Origin: Tachypleus tridentatus | Lineage: Eukaryota; Arthropoda; Merostomata; Xiphosura; Limulidae | Assembly: GCF_004210375.1 (NCBI RefSeq) | Contig: NC_134835.1 | Coordinates: forward strand, 67,362,447 to 67,426,446 | Reading direction: 5' to 3' | DNA length: 64,000 nt | Shown: one piece after another, positions 21,732 through 31,980 of the stretch | Layout of the letters: every line of letters begins with the position of its first letter | Numbering within the stretch: the first letter of the stretch is position 1 | Position numbers and translations under genes: made by a program | The notes under the pieces: model-generated | Told to the model about the DNA's origin: nothing | Databases searched by the model: none | The model's input: only the letters and a program-made list of their open reading frames with translations

Positions 21732-24700
21732 CTACAAAGAAACGAAAAATAGAAGGTTAAAATTATATTAAAGTACATTATTAATAGCAAAAAAATGTAC
21801 ACTTCAAAAAAAAAAAAATAAAACCATGAAGTATTTTATTTATTTAAACGTAAATAAAGACAAGAATATAATGTTTAGCTTATTTTCAGTAGGGTTAATA
21901 AGCCTGTACTATCATAAAAACGACGTAATGATAGTCTAGCAAATTAACTTTTTATTTTGGATATAATAAACCTTTGAACTTTCCAACATATAAGAAAGAC
22001 ACAATATTTTCATATAAAATAATGGATGCTTTATCTTCAGACAAGTGCTTACAAAAATTGTGTTATATTTATTTAGACAATATTTTCTAACACGTTTAAG
22101 ATTAATATTTATTTTATCTCGCACAAATTATCCAAAAACCTTTTGGCAGATATTGTGCAAAAATACACAAGCGCCATCTGCGGTGGAAGTTCCTAAATTA
22201 CAAGTGATAGGCTACAGGAATGCAGGAAATTAACGACACTTGATTCAAACTGTTGGGACAGCTCATGTCTAATCAAATGCCTTATTGGGTACTCATGACC
22301 GAACGAACGGAACGTTTTGTTTTTTTTCATTGCATTAACGGGACAAAGACATTTAACCCGAATATTAACATATGTAGCAGCATAATAAGCAAAAAGTAAA
22401 TTAATTTGAATGGACTTTCAATAAAAAAAATTCAGATAATTACCTGCATGTGCTACTTTCAAAAAATCGACACAGGTCCAGAGTATACAGTACTCCTTAT
22501 AGTCGGTGTCCAATATCCACAGCTTTAAACGAAAAGGAACTGAAAATAAAGGCATTGCAATATGGATGTATTAACAGTTTTGAATTTTTATTTTTTGAAT
22601 TTCACGCAAAGCTACTCGAAGGCTATCTGCGCTAGTAGTCCCTAATTTAGCAGTGTAAGACTAGAGGAAAGACAGCTAGTCATCACCACCCACCGCCAAC
22701 TCTTGGGCTACTCTTTCACCAACGAATAGTGGGATTTACCGTAACATTATAACGCCCCCACGGCTGAAAGGGCGAGCATGTTTGGTGTGACGGGAACTCG
22801 AACCCGCAACCCTCAGATTACGAGTCGAACGCCTTAACCCACCTGGCCGTGCCGGGCCGTATTATTAACAGAAGTGTTTTTTTTTTTTTTTACAAGTATA
22901 TAAAGAGACGTCGTCTCTGTGAAAATCAGGCTGTCAGGGTTTTAGGTATGGACCGAGTTTTTCACGGTAGGTGTCTTGGAATTGTTAGTGATAAATTTAG
23001 ATAATAAACAAAGAGCATACAGTCCCTTCAATTTAAAATAATATATTAAAACAAGTCAAACATATCTAAAAATTTTCTTTGCACAGTTGTATTCAAAGCT
23101 TTAAATAATTGTCTCTCTTTTGTCAAAGTCCATACAAGATGGTTCATTATTTTAGAAAACAATTCACTAAACGAATTATTATTCTCTGCTCTGTCATTGC
23201 AATAAAAATCTATGATAATTTCATTTTAAAAACTGCCACTATACAACATTTGTGACTAAATTCATAATCATGCAATTTACATTTATCTGTCGAACGAAAT
23301 TTCCGACGTATATTTATCCTCCGAGAGAAGCCTAATTTGTTCCACACACTATTAGAAATTATAACGCAATAATACTCGGTTAAAACAATGAGAAAACTCA
23401 AAAGGTTTTAGTTGCATGACGCAATAGTATAACAACATCAGTTCACAACGCCTGAACCACTCAACGTATGATTGATAAACATTATGTAAACAAACCTACG
23501 ATGAACTACGACATCTAAAAATAATTAAATATAACATTCGCGCTAGATAAACTATCAAATTCATAATACTCGCATTCAACTTAAACTGAAACAGTCGTAT
23601 ATATATCTAACAGAGACCTGTGTTCAAATTCTATTTGACAGAGCCTCGGATCCACGGTTAGTGTTTTGAAAAGTCAGAATAAAAAATCCATAAACGATAT
23701 CATGTTGAAGCGCCAGATATTTTGTAGCCTAAGACTTTTAAGCACCTAAAGACAACTTAATTGTCCGTATGATAAATAAGTTTTGAAGTTTAAAGTCTGT
23801 AAGATTGTGTACACCATTATACAAAAATGCTACAAAGAAGTACAGTTAGTTTTTAACATAACATGCTGTTATTAAAACTTAAAAAAATTAAGTTTTGAAT
23901 ATGGTGTAAAGAAATAAATTATATAAACTTCAAAACTAGTTCTTATGCCTTAAATCTGTGTCATATATAATGCTAAGATTAATTCCATTATTTAATGGTT
24001 GATCAATGTCAACTTGTTTTCATATATCAAATAAAGAAGGTATGCCTCTAGCTCATACATTATTTTGTTTTATGAATATGTTATCCTATTTTGATAAACC
24101 TTAGAAACGTATGTTAATAACATCTTTCAGGAACATTTTCTACTTTTCAGTCAGGTATTTGATCTAATCACTGCTATCTATGTTTTGGGTTTGTCACTGA
24201 AGCTCCAGCTATCATTGTAGTTCTTTATTACATACTTATCTCATGTTTATCATGTCCAATGAATTTAACTTTCTGTTTCCTATCCGTATAAAATGTGTTA
24301 GTTTTTATTACTGGTGACTTACCGACATCAAACGGTTGGAAAACAAGCTTAGCTGGATCCTTCGGATCGAGAGGGTTAGTCCTTTCAAAAAAAAACAGTT
24401 TCGTGCTACTGCAGAAAAAAAAAATGTATATATGAATATATATATAAGTTTTGTGTATTGATAATATTGAATATAAATTATAATACATAATCACGGTTTG
24501 CTATAATTTACTAAATGAAACTTATTAAAAATATATTATTCTAGTTACCTACTCACAGCCGTTACGAGGGCTTTTCAAAAAATACGCGGACTGACGTCAT
24601 GAAACAAAATGTACTTTATTTAGAAGTTACAGGTCTGGGACTCCTTCAAAGTACTCTCCTCCCCAACGCACACACTTATCCCAACGGTGTTTCCACTTGT

Positions 24701-27700
24701 TGAAACAGTCCTGGTGCGCTTCTTTTGTAATGTCCTCCAGCTCCTTCGTCGCATTTGCCTTAATCTCGGGAATCGTCTCAAATCTTCTTCCTTTCAAGGG
24801 TCTTTTGAGTTTGGGGAACAAGAAAAAATCGTAAGGAACAAGGTCAGATGAGTAGGGGGGTGGGGAAGAACAGTGATCGAGTGCTTGGCCAAAAACTCAC
24901 GAGTTCTGAGGGCTGAATTTCGCAGCAACGCAGTGCATCTTCAATTTTTCGGTCAAAATCTTGTAACAAGATCCAACTGATATCCCACACTCTTCAGCAA
25001 GCTCCCTGACAGTCAGACGTCGATTTGCCCGCACCAGGGTGTTGATTTTGTCGACGTGTGGGTCGTCAGTTGACGTGGAAGGACGTCCAGGACGCTCATC
25101 ATCTTCAATGGACTGTCGACCATCCTTAAAACGTTCATGCTACTTGAAACATGCCGTACGCTTCATAGCAACATAACCGTAAGCCGTGTTAAGCATAGCA
25201 AAAGTTTTAGTCGCAGATTTTCCAAGTTTAACACAAAATTTTACAGCAGGTCGTTACTCCTTCAGGTCATTCATTCTGAAATCCGCCAAACGAAAAAAAA
25301 TCGCACTTCACTTAAAACCGCGTAGCTAATACACAAATGAAGATATCTGCAATCGAGATATGGCGTCGTAATCAGCTGATCTGTGCGAACCTAGCGACAC
25401 CAAGCGGATTCCCCTGGAACCAACTGGAGCCGCGCAATTCAAACAGTCCGCGTATTTTTTGAACAGCCCTCGTATATCAACATGTGTTTGATATCTGTGA
25501 AAAAGAAATAACAAAATGCAGACCAATTCTAGTATGTTAAAACATATTCCAGCTACAAGGTTGTTCGTGACTTCCATTCCAATCTTATGAATCACGTCAC
25601 GTAATTTGAAACACACGAAATAAAATTCAGCGAAAACAAATACTATGTATTCAAACTAGTTCAATAGCATTTAAAGATATTTTGAATAATGAAACAATTA
25701 AAAACCATGAAAAAGCCTTGAGGTTTCAGGAAATAATCTGCAACATGAAATCTTAGTTTAATGAATTAGTTACTTCTCCCTGTATTAAAAAGTTTCTAAC
25801 ACTGATAAGAAGTTAACCAAGAAGTTATTTAAAGTAAGAAATGCTATTAACATTTGCGATATACTTCCAATATATTTATTTTTCCACTTGGCGCTACTAC
25901 TAATGTGCTGATGAGCTTTGGGTGTTAGGTTTTTAATTTAACGTGACTGAACAACTTTCTATAAGGTATGAAACCAGTAGCAGAATTAAAAAGCAAAAAT
26001 CGCAAATAACCCTGAGCGACTATCACGAACATACAAAATTATGCTATTTATTTTACAAGCGTCTGAAAACCAGTTTACTCTTGCAGCGAGTTATTACTAT
26101 TAAAAACTAATAAAGAGTTTTAATAGCAACGAAAGTGCTTTAGTGCGGCTTATTGATATGTGAGAAACTGTAGTTAACATGAATAAACACATGCTAAACA
26201 CATGATTTGCTGTAATACAGAACCAGGACCATTGGACTAATAGTAAATACGTATTCTTTCTAAAATCACAAACACATATATAAAATTCTAGATGTATTTT
26301 CTTAAGGCACCAAACGTGTTCTAGTTCCAGAGTAAATAAGACCATAGTTAAGAGTAACAAATAAAATAAAACCTGTTTTAAGCAGAATCGCACGTGACCG
26401 AGCGAAATTTTCGGCTTAAGCTGGCTTTCCGGCTTATGCAATGAACATGCATTTCCTTAATTATATATAATTTTTCAGCGGAACGTTATACTTGCTTGAC
26501 TCAAGGGAAGTAAGACAACGGTGAATAAAAATATATATGTTAAAACGGCTGGTTTGGGTTGAAAAACATTTTTATGTAGAGGAGCGAACCTGACGATGAC
26601 CGAAGAGGTCGAAACGTTGTTCGCTCCTCTACATAAAAATTTTTCTCAACCCAAACCCGCCGTTTTTACAAGTGGGTTTTCTCGTCATCACTGAATTGTG
26701 AATAAAGTTATTATACTCTTTATGCTATATTTATTAGAATAAAAACAAAAATAGACATTCAAAATATACATAAGTACATAAAATCTTAGTCAAATTTATT
26801 TGAAGAAAATGTCCAATTTCAACTGTTTCGTTTTTTAATGGGCTTTCTCATGCGCTTAAAAGAGAACGCCAATTCTACGGTCTTTCCATGAAGCTCATTT
26901 TCTCCCTTTATTTTTCCATACAATTTTATAGAGTTGATATAACTTAGCACTTGTGATGAAGTAGAAATTTCTATTTCCTCACTATCTTTTCCATTTTATT
27001 CATCTTCTGAATATATCACACTGTTACCATCTTGCGATTTTAACTCAATTTCATCAGTTTCTGTTAAAACATTCTTGTCAACGTTCTCAAAACGTTCTTT
27101 GTCCACAGAATCATCTGCATCAATCTTCTCAATCAGAGTTTGGATTTCACTAGAATCGTCAAAAGAAACAACTTAAAAAAATGAGAGTATTTAGTAGTTT
27201 TTTTTAAAATGATGGTATTAAATAAATGTTTCCTAAATTAGCAAATAGAGGAATTTATTTTTCTCGTGAGAACTAGTTTGTTTGTTGTTATAGCAAAGCC
27301 ACATCAGTCGATCTCCTCAGCACACCAAAGGGAATCAAAATCCTGATTTTAGCATTGTAAATCCGGTGATATACCGCTGTACTAACGGGGGAGCTTGTGA
27401 AAACTCTTTAAAGAGTAGAATTTGTGCTCTTAAAAGACAAATGAAATGAATCTAATTTAACTGCAAAGTAATGACAACAGAAAAAAGAACAGAATATATT
27501 TAACCAATGCTTACTGTTACAAAATGTCCGAGAATTTATTAATATTTAAACAAATTATTAATTGAACAAGAATTTATTAATATTTAAAGAAGTTATGAAT
27601 TAAATGAGAAATTAATATTTAATCAAAAACATATTTTCCGCCTTACTCAGGTTATAATCCTAATTGTTGATGGATGAGGTAGGTGAAATAGTTTTCCGTC

Positions 27701-30700
27701 CGCGTTACGCAGGTTCCGCCATGTAGAGGGCATTTTATAAGAGAAATCTTAAGATAACGCTGCAAAATTTTGATATTTCCGGCTTGAATAGGTTTCCGCT
27801 CTATGCAGTTTTCGGCTAATACAGATTTTACTGTATTTGCTTTTGAAGTACATTTGATGCTGTGTTGCATGTATCTTTCAGAGGGCATAATTAATTCTCC
27901 TCGTGATTCATTTCATGAAGACGTTTTAATGACGTTATGAAAGTATAAATTACAACGTTAAGCGTCCTTTATGAGTCTACTGACTGAGTGATAGACAACA
28001 CATCATTGTAAAGTGGTGCAAGTGGTTGAAACAAGAGACCCAGCCAGACGGCCTTGAGCACACTTTCGAGCAAACGATACATATTCATATTTACATTATT
28101 CGATTAATATCACTAACTATGTGTTAGCTAAATAAATTAGGAACACATAAGATGCAATTAACAAAAGGCTATCGAGGTCATCAGTCAGTTTCTTTTTTTG
28201 CTTATTTTTTTTTCAATTATTAAAAACAAAATAAAATCATGTTTATATAACTTATTCGATAAAATCTTAATAAAATAAAACTCTTAAACGTTTATCAGGT
28301 ATGATATTTTAAAACCGTATTGCTCTAAGCAAACAATAATACTTCCAAGCAAAAAATATGTTTCCAGATTTCAACATTCATACCACTACTAGAGTAAGAC
28401 CAAGCACTACCATACACACTTCCATAGTCTACCCTAATCTTATATTTCATAGCTAACGGAAATAAATACAATTTGAGAAATAAAGATTGACCGACAATGA
28501 GATAAAAAAGAGCAGTCGAGCCAGTCGAACGTTGAAAAATTCCTTTGTAAACCAATCAAAATTAAGATCGCTCATGAAACAAATTCGTGGCGTATCCAGA
28601 CTATATAAAAACAGTATGTCACGTTAGGTTTCATTTCTCGAAGTAAAAGGAATCATAAAAACCAAAATGCATCTATTCAGATAGAATAATTCGATTGCTG
28701 CCTGCCAATTACAAGCTAAATGAATTCCCGTCACACCAAACACACTCGCTCTCTCAGTCATCGGAGCGTTATAATGTCACGGTCAATCCCACTATTCGTT
28801 GGTAAAAGAGTAGTCCAAGAGTTGGCGGTGGATAGTGATGAGTAACTGCCTTCCCTCTAGTCTTACACTGCTAAATTAGGGACGGCTAGCACAGATAGCC
28901 CTTGAGTAGCTTTGTGCGAAAAACAAACAAACAATCTATCTGTTATGCATGGATAAATTTTGCTACATAAGCTGTTATTCATAACTCAGCTAAATATTGA
29001 TCAGCATTTTGATTTCTTTTTACGATCAATAGTATGTTCATACAATGTTTATCACGTATAGAAATCTATCCACACACTCCTTACTTGTCTTAAAATCAGT
29101 GGTCTTTTAACACAACGTTTATGACGTATAAGAACCTATCCGTAGGCTCTTAACTTCTCATCAGCCTCGTAAACGTGAGAAAAGAATAACGATATTTGAT
29201 GCTATACAACCGATTCTGTCTGTCCACAATGTTCTTCCAGCTTGTTTTTATATTTAATTAACCAATGTTAGTAAAGTTTCGATATACTCACAAAATGGTT
29301 ACCGCCTTGTCCATGAATCCAAGAACCTTGCCTCCTAGATCGGTAACGTTTGAATACACACATCTCCAGCCAAGTTCAAACCACGTAAACTGCCTTGCCA
29401 CCTCATACCATTCACCCAGAAACTGGAGAGAACATGAAAGAAATTTTTATAAGGTATCTCGTAACTGAAATCATTTCACAATTTTACTGTATTTGTGCAA
29501 TTTTTTTCATTGAGTGATAAATCCATAACAAGTATTATCAAAATATTGTCTGTTCCATTTAATGTGTATTTGGTAGCTTTTAGCTGATTGAACCGAATGA
29601 TATACAAGAAAAAAAACAAACAGTTATCTGAAGAATACAAACAGAAATAAAAGTCTGTTACCAGTATCTTAACAGATTTAGAATTTTCCAATACTTGTAA
29701 AATTATCGCTTTAAATTTCTTCAGGGTTAGTAGGATATATATGTATATCTGTGTGTGTAGTTTCTGCACAGTAGTTTTTGGGAATTAAATCTGATGTCAT
29801 TCTGTTCCAAAGTGTTGAACTGTTATTTGATTAAAGTAGTAGCTTATATTTCTCAAACAAAGATAAATCTATTTTTAATTTAACCTTTCTTAAGGTTCAC
29901 AAAATTCATCTTTCAATGTTTGTTTGTTTGTTTTGAATTTCGCGCAAAGCTACTCGAGGGCTATCTGCGCTAGCCATCCCTAATTTAGCAGTGTAAGACT
30001 AGAGGGAAGACAGCTAGCTATCACCACCCACCGCCAACTCTTGGGCTACTCTTTCACCAACAAATAGTGGGATTGACCGTCACATTATAACGCCCCCACG
30101 GCTGAAAGGGCGAGCATGTTTGGCGCGACCGGGCATCTTTCAATGATGGATAATATATGATTATCACTTTTTCTCTGAATATATTTGATGTAGTAATATG
30201 ATACTTATCTTGAAATCAATATATTAATGACACTGAATATTAATCTGACTTGCAGTAACCTAGTTTCGTTTACAATATGATTAAATTGTATTTTGTTTTT
30301 GAATTTAGCATAAAGCTATACGAGTGCTATCTGCGCTAGTCGTCCATAATTTAGCAGTGTAAGACTAGAGGGAAGGCAGCTAATCATCACCACCTAACGC
30401 CAACTCTTGAACTACTTTTTTACCAACGAATAGTGGGATTGACCGTAACATTATAATGCCCCCCCGGCTGAAAGGGCGATCATGTTTGGTGTGACGAGGA
30501 TTCGAGCCGGCGACCCTCTGATTACGAGTCGAGTGCCTTAACAGCTTGGCCAAGCCGTGCCTAATTGGATTTTGTCAGCAGCACTATTTTATGGCAGTGT
30601 TTGTTTGTAATTAAACGGAAAGCTACACGATGGGCTAGCTATCTTCGATCTGCCCACCACGAGTCTAGATTCCCGGTTTCTAGCGTTGTAAGTCCGCAAA

Positions 30701-31935
30701 CATACCGCTGAGTCACAGGAGGGCGCACTACCTTATGAAGATTTTAACAATTATAATTTTCGACACCTTACTAAAGTTTCCACACAATAACAAGCATTTG
30801 GCCCGTCTTAGTTTCGTTTTTTATGGTCAGGTGTTGTAGCATTAGCGTTGGTATATTGAGAAATGGTATTCTTAACATCTTCCTTATGTGTATTTTCAAA
30901 CACTCTGCTATTTCATACAAGTAACGTTTAACAATTAAGTTATGGTGAAAAATGAAAAACCTTAATCAGCCTCGTAGTGACAAAAATAAATGTAAAGGAA
31001 GCATAGCTTATGTATCGTGTACTACTTTCACGATATTGAGCACCATGTGAACAGTTATACCACTCATTGTTCGTATTAACCCGAAAACAAACTTATTGGT
31101 AACCATAGAAATAATATTGCAATGCATAGGGTTATATTTAAAAAGAATTAAAATTCTATAAAACAAGTGGCCCGGCATGGCCAGGTGGTTAAGGAGTTCG
31201 ACACGTAATCTGAGGGTCGCGGGTTCGAATTCTCGTCGCACCAAACATGCTCGACCTTTCAACTGTGGGGGTGTTATAATGTTACGGTCAATCCCACTAT
31301 TCGTTGGTAAAAGAGTAGCCCAAGAGTTAGCGGTGGATGGTGATGACTAGCTGCCTTCCCTCTAGTCTTACACTGCTAAATTAGAGACAGATAGCGCAGA
31401 TAGCTCTCGAATAGCTTTGCGCAAAATTCAAAAAACAAAACAAACTATAAAACATTTAGGCCCGGCATGGCCAAGCGCGTAAGGCGTGCGACTCGTAATT
31501 CGCGGGTTCGCGCCCGCGTCGCGCTAAACATGCTCGCCCTCCCAGTCGTGGGGGCGTATAATGTGACGGTCAATCCCACTTTTAGTTGGTAAAAGAGTAG
31601 CCCAAGAGTTGGCGGTGGGTGGTGATGACTAGCTGCCTTCCCTCTAGTCTTACACTGCTAAATTAGGGACGGCTAGCACAGATAGCCCTCGAGTAGCTTT
31701 GTGCGAAATTCCAAAAAACAAACAAATAAAACATTTAGATGAATAAATAAAAAATCCAACAAAAGCCTAAATTCTGCTATTTCTTTCTAATTATATAATT
31801 ATGTACCTTGCGATAGTTAAACTTCTCCATTACTGGATGATTTGGGCATTGACCAAAACCAGGCACCTGAGAAAAGACCTCTACAGGACCAAGAATGCAG
31901 AGAAGAAAGAGTGGAATTTGTAACAACGATCCCAT
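21598..31935 (-). CDS. Apolipoprotein-D-like secreted lipocalin, complete five-exon gene
   Basis: Exons (minus strand): 31935-31807, 29422-29292, 24408-24323, 22539-22444, 21731-21598. They join in phase into a 191-residue protein, close to the usual size of ApoD-type lipocalins. Residues 1-22 form a signal peptide (MGSLLQIPLFLLCILGPVEV). The lipocalin signature is at 44-50 (FLGEWYE, the GxW motif). LDPKDPAKL at 100-108 and WILDTDYKEY at 123-132 match the ApoD/Lazarillo/bilin-binding pattern. ENLWIYSRNKT at 148-158 corresponds to the conserved WILSR segment, and TDQTNC at 184-189 closes the fold. Cysteines 30, 64, 138 and 189 fit the two conserved disulfides; Cys133 is extra. N68 is in a glycosylation sequon. 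Such proteins bind small hydrophobic ligands such as pigments, lipids or pheromones outside the cell; the ligand here is unknown. Introns 1-3 hold many mobile elements. Confidence 0.9.
22444..22539 (-). CDS. Lipocalin exon 4
   Basis: Only 96 bp. The acceptor TTTTCAG is just before 22539 and the donor GTAATT follows 22444. It encodes PFRLKLWILDTDYKEYCILW and on to VAHA. Phases 1 and 1 fit both neighbours. Confidence 0.9.
22573..22858 (-). mobile_element. tRNA-derived SINE, family A, full length
   Basis: Same orientation as the lipocalin gene. Tail TTTTTGAATTTCACGCAAAG near 22590, head ending GGCCGTGCCGGGCC at 22858. Its 3' tail ends about 35-55 bases from the exon 4 acceptor. Confidence 0.9.
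24323..24408 (-). CDS. Lipocalin exon 3
   Basis: 86 bp encoding STKLFFFERTNPLDPKDPAK and LVFQPFDV. The donor is GTAAGT after 24323. The acceptor reads CTGCAGTAG: a tandem NAGNAG site in which the second AG would remove one Ser codon without changing frame. Confidence 0.87.
24565..25472 (-). mobile_element. Internally deleted mariner-type transposon
   Basis: Terminal inverted repeats of about 30 bp (CGAGGGCTTTTCAAAAAATA left, inverted at the right end before 25472) with TA duplications at 24563 and 25473. It is 908 bp long against about 1.3 kb for an intact mariner. It sits inside lipocalin intron 2 on the same strand as that gene. Confidence 0.88.
24627..25274 (-). pseudogene. Mariner transposase pseudogene
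   Basis: The minus strand gives an N-terminal helix-turn-helix region (KFCVKLGKSATKTFAMLNTA, then RRLTVRELAEECGISVGSCY). It jumps directly to REFLAKHSITVLPHPPYSSD, then FFLFPKLKRPLKGRRFETI. The middle part of about 100 residues with the first two catalytic Asp is gone. Stops occur soon after the start (MNDLKE then stop) and after ACFK. It has no activity of its own but keeps both ends. Confidence 0.85.
26542..26667. repeat. 48-bp-arm inverted repeat (hairpin) with PLE-terminus sequence
   Basis: Arms 26542-26589 and 26619-26667 are near-perfect inverted copies (GTAGAGGAGCGAAC against GTTCGCTCCTCTAC). The loop carries CTGACGATGACCGAAGAGG then TCGAAACG. The right half is also present at 36230-36318, after a PLE C-terminus, so this is a PLE terminal sequence in fold-back form. 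Confidence 0.85.
26819..27172 (-). pseudogene. Tigger/jerky-like transposase C-terminal fragment
   Basis: The minus strand gives FDDSSEIQTLIEKIDADDSV, an acidic linker, then SSQVLSYINSIKLYG and KRMRKPIKKRNS with a terminal stop. There is one internal stop (after SEDE). Acidic linker plus basic tail is the pattern of pogo/Tigger transposase C-termini. Confidence 0.5.
27276..27394 (-). mobile_element. tRNA-derived SINE, family C
   Basis: Antisense: TTATAGCAAAGCCACATCAG tail, then box B complement, then ATACCGCTGTACTAACGGGG head. Confidence 0.7.
27526..27620. repeat. AT-rich tandem repeat, about 43-bp unit, 2-3 copies
   Basis: GAATTTATTAATATTTAAA recurs at about 27530 and 27570 and in degraded form near 27608. 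Confidence 0.6.
28718..28937 (+). mobile_element. SINE family A, 5' truncated
   Basis: Begins within the tRNA-like head (ATTCCCGTCACACCAAACAC) and continues through the full core to an ACAAACAAACAATC tail. The box A part is missing. Confidence 0.85.
29292..29422 (-). CDS. Lipocalin exon 2 (GxW motif)
   Basis: 131 bp. The acceptor TTCTCTCCAG ends at 29423 and the donor GTGAGT follows 29292. It encodes FLGEWYEVARQFTWFELGWR, then CVYSNVTDLGG and on to KAVTI, the strongest lipocalin signature in the window. Confidence 0.92.
29920..30131 (-). mobile_element. SINE family A, head truncated
   Basis: Antisense: GTTTGTTTGTTTGTTTTGAA tail, complete core, ending near GTTTGGCGCGACCGGGC with most of the tRNA-like head lost. 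Confidence 0.87.
30294..30563 (-). mobile_element. tRNA-derived SINE, family A
   Basis: Antisense and near full length: tail TTTTTGAATTTAGCATAAAG, box B complement GATTCGAGCCGGCGACC, head ending GGCCAAGCCGTGCC. Confidence 0.87.
30597..30725 (-). mobile_element. tRNA-derived SINE, family B
   Basis: Antisense: GTTTGTTTGTAATTAAACGG tail, CTGCCCACCACGAGTC middle, ATACCGCTGAGTCACAGGAG head. It lies 33 bp from the family A copy in the same orientation. Confidence 0.8.
31169..31446 (+). mobile_element. tRNA-derived SINE, family A, full length
   Basis: Starts GGCCCGGCATGGCCAGGTGG, has box B-like GGTCGCGGGTTCGAATTC, a full core and a CAAAACAAAAC-type tail. Confidence 0.9.
31459..31729 (+). mobile_element. 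tRNA-derived SINE, family A, full length
   Basis: Begins 13 bp after the preceding copy, same orientation, GGCCCGGCATGGCCAAGCGC. It has a short deletion between the anticodon-like region and the GCGGGTTCGCGCCC block. Confidence 0.9.
31807..31935 (-). CDS. Lipocalin exon 1 (start codon and signal peptide)
   Basis: ATG at 31935-31933, donor GTACAT after 31807. 43 codons: the signal peptide, then QVPGFGQCPNHPVMEKFN, the N-terminal ApoD-type motif with the first structural Cys. The phase 0 end joins exon 2. Confidence 0.9.
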
Positions 31936-31972
31936 TGTGTTTCCAACAGTAAACGATCAGAATCTGTCAGGT

Positions 31973-31980
31973 CTTATATA
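31973..31980 (-). promoter_or_regulatory. TATA box of the lipocalin gene
   Basis: TATATAAG on the minus strand, 38-45 bases upstream of the ATG. A start site about 30 bases downstream would leave only a very short 5'UTR of roughly 10-15 bases. Confidence 0.55.

Larger units (their letters stand above)
26364..27833 (-). mobile_element. Pogo/Tigger-like DNA transposon relic
   Basis: The minus-strand 5' end starts CAGTAAAATCTGTATTAGCC at 27833 with a TA next to it. The opposite end near 26364 has a decayed inverted counterpart (AAATAAAACCTG) next to a TA. Both ends have long matching GCCGAAAA/GCGGAAA stretches. The inside keeps the C-terminal part of a transposase (26819-27172). The catalytic core is missing or unrecognisable. 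A PLE-like hairpin (26542-26667) and a family C SINE (27276-27394) sit inside. Confidence 0.55.

Noticed and set aside
26100-26441. Minus-strand 113-residue frame
   Set aside because: Overlaps the decayed end of the pogo-like element; composition looks random and no motif is present.
26542-26667. Rho-independent-type terminator or CRISPR-like repeat
   Set aside because: The context is a eukaryotic intron and the sequence recurs at a Penelope-like 3' end, so a retroelement terminus explains it. No CRISPR array occurs in the window.
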